Of a stretch of 64,000 bases of DNA, positions 22,884-33,511 are shown piece after piece (within the stretch, counting starts at the first letter, position 1; each line of letters starts with the position of its first letter). This stretch comes from Toxonevra muliebris. Taxonomy: Eukaryota > Arthropoda > Insecta > Diptera > Pallopteridae. Location of the stretch: contig OY829329.1 of the NCBI GenBank assembly GCA_963691655.1, positions 23,177,883 to 23,241,882 on the forward strand, read 5' to 3'. The notes beneath the pieces were generated by a model. It saw nothing but the letters and a program-made list of their open reading frames with translations, made no database searches and was not told the origin of the DNA. Both the position numbers and the translations under genes were made by a program.

Positions 22884-23615
22884 CAATGGCGGTTCTAGGA
22901 TTTGGGTTTGTTCACACCTAAAAATACAGACCAAAAATTAAAAGATAACTGGAACAAAATTAAGACCAAAATTCAAACTAAAATCGGTTAGAAATTAAGG
23001 CCGAAATTTCGAGCGAATTTCAAACTCAAAATTCATACTCTTTTTTCAGATCGAATTTCTAACCAAGAAAAGAACCAAATTCAGATCGGAAATCTTGATC
23101 AATAGAAGACCGAATACAGATCAAACCCTTGATTAAAAAAAACAGCATTCAGACCACGAATCGGACAAAAATTCTAACAAAAATCAATCAAAATGAGGCC
23201 AAATTCGGACTTCAGACCAAATCCAAACCAAAATCAGTTCAAAATTTAGATAAAAAATCAAACAAAGCTGAAAAATGAAAGTTTTTAATAGCTTTCTGTT
23301 CACGTACTTTTTCTAATAGTTTCACTTTGTGACAATTTTTTTCTCAATCTTTCTTTTACTCTCTCCCTGAAAGTTTTTGATGGAAAAGTACGTGAACAGA
23401 GCTATAGTTAAACAAAAATTTGGTCAAAAGGCTAAGAGTTACACCAAAACTCAGACCAGAAGGATTGTAAATAAAGACCGAAAGCAAATAAAAATTTAGA
23501 CAAAACACGGATTAAAACTCAAACCAAATTCAGATTAAAATTCAGACCTCAAATCATAACTAAATTCTGACTTCCCCTATAGCCTTCCTCTTCTCCCCCA
23601 CAAGACCCGCTACTG
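22884..23615. mobile_element. hAT-like element carrying a GACCAAAATTCA array
   Basis: The left edge CAATGGCGGTTCTAGGATTT and the reverse complement of the right edge, CAGTAGCGGGTCTTGTGGGG, both match the CAGTGGCGGATYTA-type ends seen at 33.5, 35.9, 53.8 and 56.6 kb. Both are followed inward by a G-rich (or C-rich) subterminal stretch. Between them lie degenerate TCAGACCAAAATT units from about 22925 to 23570. The flanking octamers share only their last four bases (AAACTCAT, TTTATCAT). A 112-bp MITE is inserted at 23291. There is no transposase, so this would be non-autonomous. Confidence 0.5.
23291..23402. mobile_element. 112-bp TA-flanked MITE inside the array
   Basis: GCTTTCTGTTCACGTACTTT at the left pairs with AAAAGTACGTGAACAGAGC at the right (TIR about 20 bases with one small indel). 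TA borders both ends (23289-23290 and 23403-23404). The array of GACCAAAATTCA units resumes on both sides, so the insertion is younger than the array. It has no coding potential. TA target suggests a Tc1/mariner-type MITE. Confidence 0.62.
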
Positions 23616-23739
23616 TTTATCATTCGTTCTGCTCTGGCCACCATTTGCACCGCCTGAGCATTGCTCGTGAGCATTCTGTAGCGAACCAATGTTCAACCTT
23701 GGTTTAACGCATCACCATTTACACCGACCGAATAAATGA

Positions 23740-24460
23740 AGATTCTATAAAAGTTTCACTTATAAAAAATTTGAACATACAACAACGTTGCTTAAAAAGA
23801 TAAAAAGGAAGTGAGTTTGTTATAATTTTTTGATGTGCGTGTTTGTTATAATTTTTTGATGTGAGAATTATGTGTTTGCAGTAGAAGTGAAACTTTGTTG
23901 TTTAGTTAAATATTATTATAAAACATTTATAATACATTCCGTTGAAGTTTTTGCAGTCTTCTTGTATATAACACAAGAGAGGAAACTTCAGCTATATGGA
24001 TCAAGCAGAGGCATCTAGGTCGGCTCTCTTACTAAAGCACATGAGATAAAACAGCGAGAAGTAGACTCTCTGCTTGATTGTATGTAGCCGAATAAAAATT
24101 GCATAACTTCGTTTTTTACTGATTTCGTATGAGTGCAACGAAAACGTAATTTTTCACGTGACCGTTATTGATGAAGTTTTTGCTTCCTCTTTTTATGATC
24201 TGAAGCTTTTTTCTGTTGATACCCTCTACACTTATCGACACAAACTCGTATATAGCACATGAGATAAAACTGCGCCCGTTGCAAAATTCTCAAATCACAG
24301 CCCCGCTAAAGAAGTTTCACTTCAATAATTCGTCACACAAAAGGTTCCAGTACCCTCCCATTAGAAGTTTCACTTCAAAAGGTAAAAGTTCGGTTTATGA
24401 GCGGTTGTGTCATAAAAGAAGAAAAGACTTCCTCTTATAAGTTTCAGAGTTATATAATTT
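23740..24460. repeat. Block with repeated AGAAGTTTCACTTC palindromes
   Basis: The near-palindrome AGAAGTTTCACTTC occurs at about 24312 and 24364, with relatives AAAAGTTTCACTTAT near 23751 and GTAGAAGTGAAACTTTG near 23880. A 26-bp unit, GTTTGTTATAATTTTTTGAT plus GTGCGT, is tandemly duplicated at 23816-23865. The phrase AGCACATGAGATAAAAC recurs near 24036 and 24255. The 74-codon plus frame at 24216-24440 has no recognised domain. The block may be a repeat-rich non-autonomous element whose ends I could not define. Confidence 0.45.
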
Positions 24461-24464
24461 AAAC

Positions 24465-25830
24465 TAGAAATATTTTTTTAAGAATCGTTACACTTTCTAG
24501 TAGAATTTTACTATTTGAAATCTGGGTCTTGTTTGGGAATTCCGTATTTATTTATTTCCTTTAGGCAATCAATCATTATTAACATTATTTAGACGATAAT
24601 ATTCTTTAGCCATAAGCTTACAAACAAAATAAAGCTATTAAACAAATACAGTATTAACCACTGAGCTATAATAATATTGCGAGCCAACAATTATTTATAT
24701 TTCACGTCACTGTTAAATCATAAAAGCTTCAATAAATACAAAATTTTTATTTCTTTTGTGCTTCTATAAAGCAAAACAAAAAAAAAACCAAAAAAAAAAG
24801 GAAAACATGAAAAAAATATCAATTTTACAATGTATGGAAATGATAAAACCATCAATTAATTACGATTGGTTTTTTTCCTTCTTGAAACTTTCTTTGTCTC
24901 AAGAACAGGAACATTTACCATAAAAAAAAATAAAAAAAGTAATTTTTGTTTTAAAGACGCCTGATCAGTAAATGTTTTTCAACAAAAAAAAATATTCAAA
25001 GAATTCATTTAAGAATTCACCAAAGTTAATGTGCTGCTTGGTTATTTTAACATCATCCATTTATTTATTTAATAACTAAATCTTATTATAACGTCAAAAG
25101 TTATACAAATATCAGAACTGTGTCTCTAATACTTAACCCAAGATCTTTGCAAATATTATTGCAACACAACTGACAAAACAAGTTACTTATTCTATTATTC
25201 TATTAACGTAAAGCTTGACAAATGAGTCAATAGATTTGCTACAATTTATTGATTAATATAATTTCGACATTTTTAGGCTCCTTTAGTATGTGTGACCTGT
25301 TAACAACTCATCTGAAAAGTTTAGAATTATTTCATTTGTTTAAAATAAATAAGATTAAGTTCTTAAACTTTATAAAATTTAATTTTTTTTATTTAACTTG
25401 CATATGTAGGTATCAATAGCTCTTCGGCTCATAATCTTATTGTTTGAAGCTTGTTTAGTTAAACTTGTGAAGCATTTCAGAAATGGTTCTCCAATATTCG
25501 TAGTTTCTATTTTTTTTTTTTTTTGAGAAAAAAAAGTAGAAAAGTTGCAATCGGAAAATAAAGGTAGTCATTGTAAAAATAACACACGTCCAGATTTTTA
25601 ATAGATGGAACATAAATTTAATTTAATTTTAATTTTATGAAATCTGTTTAGATAAATTTTAAAGAAATTTTTCGTAATTCAGGAATGAACTTGGAATATT
25701 TCAACCATTATTTTGGAGCACTAGCCGATTCACTAGCAGTGATAGCGGAAGGATAGTCTTTTAATTCACGAGCAAAGATCATAATGGTTGAAGTATTTAA
25801 AAATAAAAGATTTTTGTCCCCTGAAATTTT
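24465..25830. other. AT-rich stretch, nothing recognised
   Basis: There are poly-A runs near 24780-24800 and 24920-24940, a T run at 25510-25524 and many ATTTATTT words. No supported gene, transposon end or regulatory cluster was found. Confidence 0.45.
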
Positions 25831-25839
25831 GTGAAAATT

Positions 25840-27440
25840 CTAAAACCAGCTTGGAGCATTTTGATATCAATTTGAAGTATTATGAAATCTATTTGCTACT
25901 TTGTAAAAGAAGTTTGAAGTATCCTAAATATTCTGAAATTAATTAAAACCAAATGAAAATAAATTTGGAACATTCTGAAGTCAATTAGAAATATTTTAAA
26001 TCAAGTTGACAAATTTTAAATCAATTTGGAACATTTTAAATAAATTTATAACATTTTAAATTAATTTTGAATATTTTCAATTAATTAGGAATATTCTTAA
26101 ATCTATTAAAAATATTTTGAAACCAACTTGAAAAATTTTGAAACTAATTAAGAATATTTTTAAACCCACCGGGAAAATTCTAAAATACAATTGGGACATT
26201 TTTAAATCAATTTAGAATATTTGAAAAATTTTGAATATTTTGAGAATATCCGAAACCATTTAAGAATGTTCTGCAACTAATTTCTAATATTCTGAAATAA
26301 ATCAAACTGGATAACTGAATTTTTTTTTTTAAATATTCTCTAATCAATTTTAACCCTTTTGGAACCCATTTTAGAATATTCTGAAATAAAAATTAAAAAT
26401 TGATTTGCAAAATTAAAAATTGATTTGCAAAATTCGGAAACTCATTTAGAGTATTCTAAAATCATTTGGGAATATTTCGAAACCATTTTGGAATATTTTA
26501 AAATATAAAATATATTTTGAATATATTAAAAATAATTAAAAATATCTAAAACCAATTATGACAATTTGAAACTAATTTGGAATATTCTGAAATAAATTTG
26601 GATGATTTAAATATTTTAAAACAAATTTAAAATATTCTAAAAACCATTTGGAATATTTTGGAATAACTGAAATTAATTCAGAATATTCTGAGATCATATT
26701 AAAATATCTGTTGTCTTTTAAGAATATTCTGAAACCAATTTGTATTATTCTAAAAATAATTTGAAAAATTCTTAAATAAATTTGGAATGGCAGAAATGAA
26801 TTCTGAATATACAATGAACCCAATCAAAAATATTATGAAATCAGATGGGAAATCGATTTGAAAAATTCCGAACCCAATTTGGATTATTTTATAAACATTT
26901 TGGAACATTTAAAACTAATTATGGCAATTCAGAATTAATTTGGAATGCTCTAACATCAATCTGAAATATTTGACCATTAATTTAAATAGTTCTGAAATCA
27001 ATTAGGAATTTTTTAAACTAATTTTGAAATCAAGCTGGAACACTTAATTAAAATCAATTAAAATAATTAATTAGTAAATTAAATCAATATTCTGAAAAAT
27101 ACCTAAGAATATTCTGAAATTAATTTGGAATATTATAAAATTAATTAAGAATACAAATTTGGAATATTTAAAATCAATTTAGAATATTCTGAAACTTATT
27201 TGGAATATCTGAACGAAAACTGCAATATCTAAACGCAATTTGAAACATTCTGACATCTATTTGGAATATTTGAAATCATTTAAGAATATGTTGAAATCAT
27301 TTAAGATAATTGGAGATTATTTTAGAATATTTTGGAATCATTTATATTCTGAAATCAATTTGTGTTGCCTAAAAACACATTGAAATCAATCAATTTGGAA
27401 TACTTTGATAAATATTTTAAAAGTTTTGAAACCGATTTAT
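25840..27440. repeat. Degenerate AT-rich minisatellite (AATTTGGAATATTCTGAAAT)
   Basis: About 1.6 kb consists of imperfect copies of a unit near AATTTGGAATATTCTGAAAT, roughly 20-25 bases, such as at 26565-26590, 26635-26660, 27120-27200 and 27250-27290. A 20-bp unit is exactly doubled near 26391-26430 (AAAAATTGATTTGCAAAATT). The 83-codon minus frame at 26572-26823 is an artefact of the array. The unit is unrelated to the GACCAAAATTCA repeat. Confidence 0.8.
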
Positions 27441-27494
27441 CGCTAGACTTACGACGACCTCGACAGTCAAGTCACTAGAATCTAGTCTCTAGTC

Positions 27495-28770
27495 ACTAGA
27501 CTCTAGTGGGTAGTCCACAAGACTTTCACCCAGAAGGTTTCGGGTTCGATTCTCGTCTTGGTCTGGTGGTTAGTTCTCTTATATTCACTATAGATATGAA
27601 GTGAATGAGAATTATAAGAAAGTGTACAAGTACAAATCATGGTAGGCAATGGCAAAACCACCAAGTGATAACAAATTACCACACCTCCATTCGGAGCCGG
27701 CGTTAAACTATAGGTCCAACCATCGCCACTGTATCCTAGTGGCAGCATGCCAGACTCTTTCTTTCTCTCTTCCTTTCTTTCATAACTTGGTGTTTTGGTA
27801 CGATTGATTTTATAGGTCGCAATCAAGGCCGTATTTAGGGAGGGGTTTTGGGGGTTCTGACCGCCCCCCCGAAATGTGGAAACTTTATTCTAATTTTTGA
27901 GATTAATTGCCAATGGATGGAAAAAAAGTCAAAATAAAATCGATATTTTTTACTTCCATCGGTTTTTTTTTCTAAGAAGTCAAATATAAAAAATAAATTT
28001 GAAATCTTAGTTACACTATAGGATCAAATCCGATTTGTTTTCTTCGACATGAGGTTTCAAAAAGAGAAGGTGATACTGAGCACTCCTGCATTCATAGTTT
28101 TTCTGGGTCAGTAACTGTTTTTGATTTAAGGTTTTGTCCTGAATCAGTTTGAAAAGTTTAAAAATTAATAAAAATAGATAAACTTATCGGATCCTTGTAA
28201 AATAAGACTTGCTTGAACCCCATTTTTTTTCCTAAAACGTGACGTGATGGGAAGTTTGTGACCTCAGATTCGTGTTCAACGTGAAAAATTCTTTCGCAAA
28301 AACTCCATCTTATTAGCAAAACCCATCTTAAAATTAATTTTTTAACGCATTATTGCTCAGAGCACCACGACTAGAAAGATCTCTTTCAATGCTGTGACTT
28401 TACGAATTTAGGGAATATAAGCCAACCTCATCCGAGTTCCTTATCATTGATAATGGCTCAAATTCCCAATTATGATCATTTGAAAAAAATTAGCCTCTAC
28501 AATTTTTGGTAATTTTTTTGATGTTGGGTACATCATCAGTAGTGGGAAATCAATGAGTTAATGAAATTATGTCCCTCACGATAAAAAAAATGCATTAGAA
28601 TGCACAATATTTATTTGAAAAAATTTAATTTGATTATTCTGGGAATTTTTTGTCACTTTTGGCCATTTTTTGAGGTCGGAAAATCGGAAAATTTTTCACA
28701 AAATTTTAATTTTATAGGTCGCAATGCCTGACTTTAGGGTCGTCCCATCCTTCAAATAATAATAATAATC
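27495..28770 (+). mobile_element. tRNA-headed SINE-like unit, interrupted
   Basis: TAGTGGGTAG (27504) resembles a Pol III A box and GGTTCGATTC (27543) a B box; the spacing of about 30 bases is tRNA-like. A body follows with GTAGGCAATGGCAAAACCACC-like sequence (27630-27660), of a kind I associate with dipteran non-LTR tails (recollection, unchecked). After removing the 885-bp insertion at 27824-28708, it continues into GCCTGACTTTAGGGTCGTCC and ends in an (AAT)n tract at 28754-28768. A tRNA head plus a simple-repeat tail suggests a SINE of about 385 bp. The 107-codon minus frame across it is a shadow. No target duplication for the SINE itself was found. Confidence 0.5.
27824..28708. mobile_element. 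885-bp unknown insertion with 17-bp target duplication
   Basis: ATTTTATAGGTCGCAAT occurs exactly at 27807-27823 and 28709-28725. The element between begins AAGGCCGTATTTAGGGAGGG, with a run of G and then C (27832-27870), and ends in AT-rich sequence. A long target duplication of variable length points to target-primed reverse transcription, but there is no poly-A, no reverse transcriptase and no terminal inverted repeat. It could be a 5'-truncated or internally deleted non-LTR element, or a duplication event. Confidence 0.6.
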
Positions 28771-28774
28771 CCCA

Positions 28775-30410
28775 GACTCCCTTCAGCCTTTGAATCCGCT
28801 AATGCATACAATATCTGTGCTGAAAAGAAAAACAGCCTAACTCCACTTAAGATGGAAGCAATTGTTTCATATATTTTTGATTGAATGTAAATACTGAACT
28901 GGTTTGAATTTTTAAATAATTTTGATTTGATTGGATTTAATTTGAGCATAAAATCTTTGGGAACAGTGCTATAATGTAGTTTCAATAATATTCAAAGCTA
29001 TTAAACTCGACTAGTTATCACTGATATTATTTGGATAATATAAAGAAAACTTGGACACAATTATTTCGTTATTTTTGAATTATGAGATAATTTTTGAAAA
29101 ATTGGCAGCTAAGGATTTTTTTTTTTAGAGGATAGATAGATTAGAAAGGGTGTGATGTATTTCGACCTTAAAAGATCTATTGTACCCCGATAGTAACCAA
29201 TCAGACAAGCCAATCCTGCTGAGGAATCTAAGTAGCAGGTGGGGCTTTAAGGCTAAGTGATAGACGAAAATCAGATGAAGATTTGCAGACGGACTGGAAT
29301 AAAACAAAAAAAAAATGGTTACTCTATTGGAAATTATCACAGGAAGACGAATAAAGCAAAATTTTGGCCTAGATGGAGAAAAGACACTCCTAAGGATCCT
29401 AAGTGCTACATATCATCTCAAAACTTTAAGGTTGTTCTAAAAAATTTAAAGAATTGTGATGTTTAAAAAAGCAAACGCTTCAGAAAACATGCATCATTAA
29501 TGAAAACTTTTTCGTCTTGCACTTTTATAATTAATGATAAAACAGCACCCACTTAACGATACCTGATAAAGATTTTCGAGAACCAGTGAATTGTTGAAAA
29601 AGAATGAAAAATTAATGAGTTAAAAAACCTGACAAGAACATTTAATGTAACAAAATTATTTAAAGTGCTTTCAAAACATCTCTTAATGGGCTTTTTTTTA
29701 ACAGGCATTCAATCTAATTGACATGTCGAAAAAAATCTTCAAAATTATTATCAAATTAAAACATAAAACAAGACAAAGAAAAAAATTCCCAATTAATCGA
29801 ATCAACTGAATCAGTTCAAACTGGAACTTTACGATCAAACTCGTGTAAGAAACGTTTTACAATTTGTAATACAAAAAAAAAAAAAAAAATAATTAAGTAT
29901 CAGTATTAATTAATAACAAGATACGACTACCTGTAGCCAGACATTTCTTATATTATCTGAGCGCCTTATTTAATAATTTGCAATTCTTCACCATATTTAA
30001 ATGTGTGGCAATCAAAGAAAATAAAAAAAATAATCGTAAGCATAAAGGTTTATTTATAGAAATTTAACGTAGCATGACATAGCGAAATACTGATTTTAAT
30101 AAACATGGGATAGCAGCAAAAAAAATCAATTAGTTTCATGAAAATTTGATATTGGATTTGAGTTTTTTAAACCTCTGCAGAATACCATATATCGGAAGTG
30201 GAAAAATCATTCTCAATAATAACACTGTGCAAACAAACACTGTACAACAAAATGGACATAAGAAAATTAAAAAGAACATGATTTTTCTGGAAGTGCTTTC
30301 AATTCTGATCACGAATCTACAAATTTTTTCGGGTCAGGTTGAACTTTTGTGATATCGATGAATTCATAATTTTTAAAAAATGGTAAATTTTCACATAGAT
30401 AAAAATGTTC
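28775..30410. other. AT-rich stretch, no supported gene
   Basis: Short frames (69-77 codons) have no family resemblance. A 17-base A run at 29872-29889 could be an old retrotransposition tail, but nothing recognisable precedes it. Confidence 0.4.
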
Positions 30411-30416
30411 GTTTTT

Positions 30417-30462
30417 GATTTTTTTTTATGTTTTCTACTCGTTTTATGAGTTTTACAACGCT
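30417..30462 (+). repeat. Extra direct copy of the 32-kb hairpin motif
   Basis: ATGTTTTCTACTCGTTTTAT and the following GAGTTTTACAACG repeat the motif found at 32189-32230 in direct orientation and at 32575-32627 and 32700-32740 in inverted orientation. The piggyBac-like element begins just after this copy, which is truncated at its TTAA. Confidence 0.65.
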
Positions 30463-30714
30463 TTAACCCTCTCAGGATTTTCGTACACAGATGTGTATAT
30501 AAATTTGAGCATTTTTCCTGACTTCGATTTAAATGCCAACCAAACCATTTTGGTTTTAACGTCTTTGCTGTTTTTTCTTCTATCGTTTGAATTTTTTTTG
30601 TTACAATTGAAGCATTGCCGTCAAAAATTTTGTGACTTTTTTGTGTCGTCAATTTCAAAAAATTATTAAAAATACTACATTATAAAAAGATATGTAAAAA
30701 ACAAATTTCTTATA

Positions 30715-31883
30715 CAGGGTGACAATCGTAAAGTGACGCACACATTTCAGCAGTTATTTTCAAAAGGACGTACTTCCATTAAGTACAATTAAGTGTTAAC
30801 ATTGCTGAATATATAAGCATTCATTTGAACCCCACCTCATTCAATATAACCTCCTTTCGACTGCACACATGCCTTCAATCGATCCGGAAATCGTAGGACT
30901 TTTCGCCGCAGGACTTCCTGATCAATTTCAGTCCAGGCTTTCTCTAATGAATTTGTCAGCGACTCCAGACTGTGGTGTTGAGATGCACAAGCCTTACTCT
31001 CTAAAATACTCCAAATAGAGTAGTCCATTGGATTCAAGTCTGCGGAGTATGGTGGCCATTCTTGAGATGTTTTCATTTCCAAATGTATCTTGGGCCCAGG
31101 GAAGAACATGTTAATTTAAAATGCTCCGATAAACAACCTGGTCAATTTTAACACCCTCTTCAACGAATATTAGAGGGGTCTGGCATTAGCGGAAACTCCA
31201 GCCCATACCATAACGGAAGCTGGCTTTTGAACTCGGCCAACAGTCCTATTTTGTTGCGGTCATTCGGTCATTTTGCGCATTGAAATGTTGTTCATCTGTA
31301 AACAAGATATTTTCAACATTTTTTAACACGGAGGAGCGTAGCAACGCCTTGCATCTTTGCAGTCGCAAATCTCTCTTTTTTTGTGTCAGATCTTGAGCTT
31401 TTCGGAGCTTGTACGGCTTAAGATTAAGCTTTGATTTTGCAATGATTCGCACTGTTTCACGGTTTACTCCCACTTCCTTAGCGATTTTTCTCATTGAGCG
31501 CCTTGGATTTCGCTTGATTTGTTTACGAATTTTTTCTGTTAAACCAGTAGTGGCAACTGTTGAAAATTTTCCCCGGTCTCTATCTCCAAAACCTCCAGTT
31601 TCATTATATCGAATAATAGCTCGGTCTACCGTACGACTTGACAAATTTAAAGCCTTTGCAATTTGACGGCTACTATAATTTACCAAATGAAATTTCATAA
31701 TTTCACGACGAATATTTTCCTTGTCCATTTTTATATACATTTCAAAATGTAATAACAAAAATTCAAATGAAATTAAAAGCAAAGCCAATGATGAATGAAT
31801 TTGTTTTTTAAATTAAAGTAACGGTAAATGACAAAGCTTGCTGCAGAGTATTAAACTTGCGTCACTTTACAATTGTCACCCTG
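30715..31883 (-). mobile_element. Tc1/mariner element, maT-like, with intact TIRs
   Basis: The left end CAGGGTGACAATCGTAAAGT and the reverse complement of the right end CAGGGTGACAATTGTAAAGT continue to GACGCA, a TIR of about 26 bases with one mismatch. TA flanks both ends (30713-30714 and 31884-31885). The transposase remnant runs on the minus strand. At 1169 bp the element is slightly short for the superfamily, in line with an internal deletion of the gene. High TIR identity suggests a relatively recent insertion. Confidence 0.9.
30837..31728 (-). pseudogene. maT-like (DDxD) Tc1/mariner transposase pseudogene
   Basis: The frame starts at MDKENIRREIMKF (31728), not at the upstream in-frame methionine at 31788. 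An N-terminal paired-type helix-turn-helix follows (SSRQIAKALNLSSRTVDRAI), then GGFGDRDRGKFSTVATTGL, and a second DNA-binding domain (RNPRRSMRKIAKEVGVNRET). The first catalytic aspartate is in FTDEQHFNAQ. A stop at 31246 and frameshifts follow through VWAGVS-like and LIFVEEGVKIDQVVYRSIL sequence. The protein then jumps from VLPWAQDTFGN to SQEWPPYSADLNPMDYSIW and runs to a normal C-terminus, LKACVQSKGGYIE. The segment with the second aspartate (the QQDxAPAH region) is missing. An aspartate at NPMD, rather than the Tc1 glutamate, fits mariner or maT types; the helix-rich ESKACASQHHSLESL tail favours maT (DD37D). Exact family is inferred. Confidence 0.9.
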
Positions 31884-32180
31884 TATAGATAGAACCTTCC
31901 TCTGTCGATAGAGACACATTTTGTGTAAGTCGGAGTATTTTAAAGCTCCCTGAACGTTTTTTCGTACACATTTCTATACCTCTCATACGGCTAAACCTGA
32001 ATAGGTAAAAATTCGTGAAAAGATTTTTTTTCGTTATTTTGGAGCTCCTAAACACGAAAATCAACATCTCGATTTTTTTCTACCACGGGAAGTACACATT
32101 CTCCTGAGAGGGTTAAACAAAAAAATAAAAAATCAAAAACCAATTTTTTTTTTTTTAAATTCAAAAAAAAATTTGTTTTC

Positions 32181-32627
32181 GATTTTTTATGTTTTCTACA
32201 CGTCTTATGAGTTTTTACAAAGTTTTCAACAAAAAAAAAAAATTTGAAAACAATTTTTCAAAAAAAAGATTTTATTTTATTTATTCTTTAATTTTGTATC
32301 TAATGAATAAATTAATTGAAATGAATACTTTTTAAATCAGCAACATTCAGCTAACATATTGATGATACTCTTTCCTTTGTACCGTTATTCCATGTTAGAA
32401 ATCTCCTGCAGAAATTTTTTACCACATTTGTCGGAAACTTTACTAAGGTTTTCAGGAAAAAACTCTATGATTTTGAAAAATATTCATTTCAATTAATTTT
32501 TTCTTCAAATAAAAAATTAAAGAGTAAATAAGATTTTTATTTTTTTGTAAAAATTTTTTTAAAATATATTTCTTGTGTTGAAAACGTTGTAAAAACTTAT
32601 AAAACATGTAGAAAACATAAAAAATCT
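32181..32627. repeat. Large hairpin: ~147-bp inverted arms with ~150-bp loop
   Basis: The left arm (32181-32329, starting GATTTTTTATGTTTTCTACA and ending AATTGAAATGAATAC) is mirrored by the right arm (32480-32627, starting TATTCATTTCAATTAATTT and ending GAAAACATAAAAAATC). Differences are mainly A/T run lengths and scattered substitutions. Inside each arm is the motif TTGAAAACGTTGTAAAAAC. A fourth copy of the motif at 32700-32740 lies just outside. A transcript across this region would fold into a long AU-rich stem. There is no coding potential. Confidence 0.7.
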
Positions 32628-32759
32628 AACACAAAATGATTTTTTTTTTAAATTTATATCGAAAAAAAATTATTTTTGAAAATGTTTTCTTTTTTTTTTG
32701 TTGAAAACGTTGTAAGAATTCATAAAACGTGTAGAAAACATTTTTTTTTTTTTTTGTTT

Positions 32760-33505
32760 TATTTGAAGTTCTTTCAGTTTCCGGTTGGTGAAACTAATCA
32801 AATAAAACAGAATTGATCACACAAAATTTTCAAGATTAATTTCTAATCGCACATTTTTCGAGATTAACTTTGTATAAGTAATCGCGGGTTTTTATACGAG
32901 ATTACCGTGATAAGCGCTAAAATGAAATAATATCTTGTAAAAATAATACAGCATAGCACAGAAATAAAAATACAATAGACTTCTACGTTAAATTATGTTT
33001 CTATAATCAGATACACACAAAATGCATTAAACAGATATCTAAGTGACAGTTGTCTATGCTACGTTAAGTTTCTATAATCATGTCTTAACTTAATTGATTT
33101 GTGCTCATCAAAATCGGTTGGAAATTATGTATGTATGTGCTCAATACTCTGAACATTTCACGCTGGCTGGAGCCTAATTAATTATTGGAAACAAATCGAA
33201 AATCTCGTGATCTTTAATTGTACGATGAGTACGTGAGTGTATAGAATGGATAAATAAAAACAAAATATCAAAAACAAAAAAAAATTTATAAAAGAATAAA
33301 GAAGCTTAAAGTCACATGTTTCTTTTAAGAACAAACAACAAACAACAAATATGTAAGAATCTTGTACAATTGTAGAAATTGAAAACCTGAAATGTTGAAA
33401 TTTAATTTTGTTTTTTTTTTTTTAAATACAAAATCACATTTCTTTTTCGGCAGATTATGCAAATATGTACATAGGGAATTTTTATTGTTTTTTTTTTTTT
33501 GTAAT
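32760..33505. other. AT-rich stretch, nothing recognised
   Basis: T and A runs (32741-32755, 33409-33422, 33489-33500) and otherwise unremarkable AT-rich DNA. The pair CTACGTTAAATTATGTTTCTA (split, near 32980-33005) and CTACGTTAAGTTTCTATAATC (near 33059) is a short direct duplication. Confidence 0.4.
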
Positions 33506-33511
33506 TCTATC

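Larger units (their letters stand above)
30467..32112. mobile_element. piggyBac-like element with a nested Tc1/mariner element
   Basis: TTAA (30463-30466) followed by CCCTCTCAGGATTTTCGTAC pairs with CCTGAGAGGG followed by TTAA (32113-32116). The TIR core CCCTCTCAGG is perfect, with looser similarity inward. CCC ends at an exact TTAA duplication are typical of piggyBac-type elements. Without the nested 1169-bp element the unit is about 475 bp and has no transposase, so it would be a MITE. A solitary similar end, TTAACCCTCCGAGGG, lies at 49915. Confidence 0.62.

Noticed and set aside
27495..27570. A genuine tRNA gene
   Set aside because: A- and B-box-like words are present but no acceptor stem pairs and flanking SINE-like body follows; a tRNA-derived SINE head fits better.
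30317..30658. 113-codon lysine-rich minus-strand frame
   Set aside because: No domain or codon pattern; it spans the left end of the piggyBac-like element and A/T-rich repeat DNA.
31409..31666. 85-codon plus-strand frame
   Set aside because: It is the antisense shadow of the maT-like transposase frame on the minus strand.
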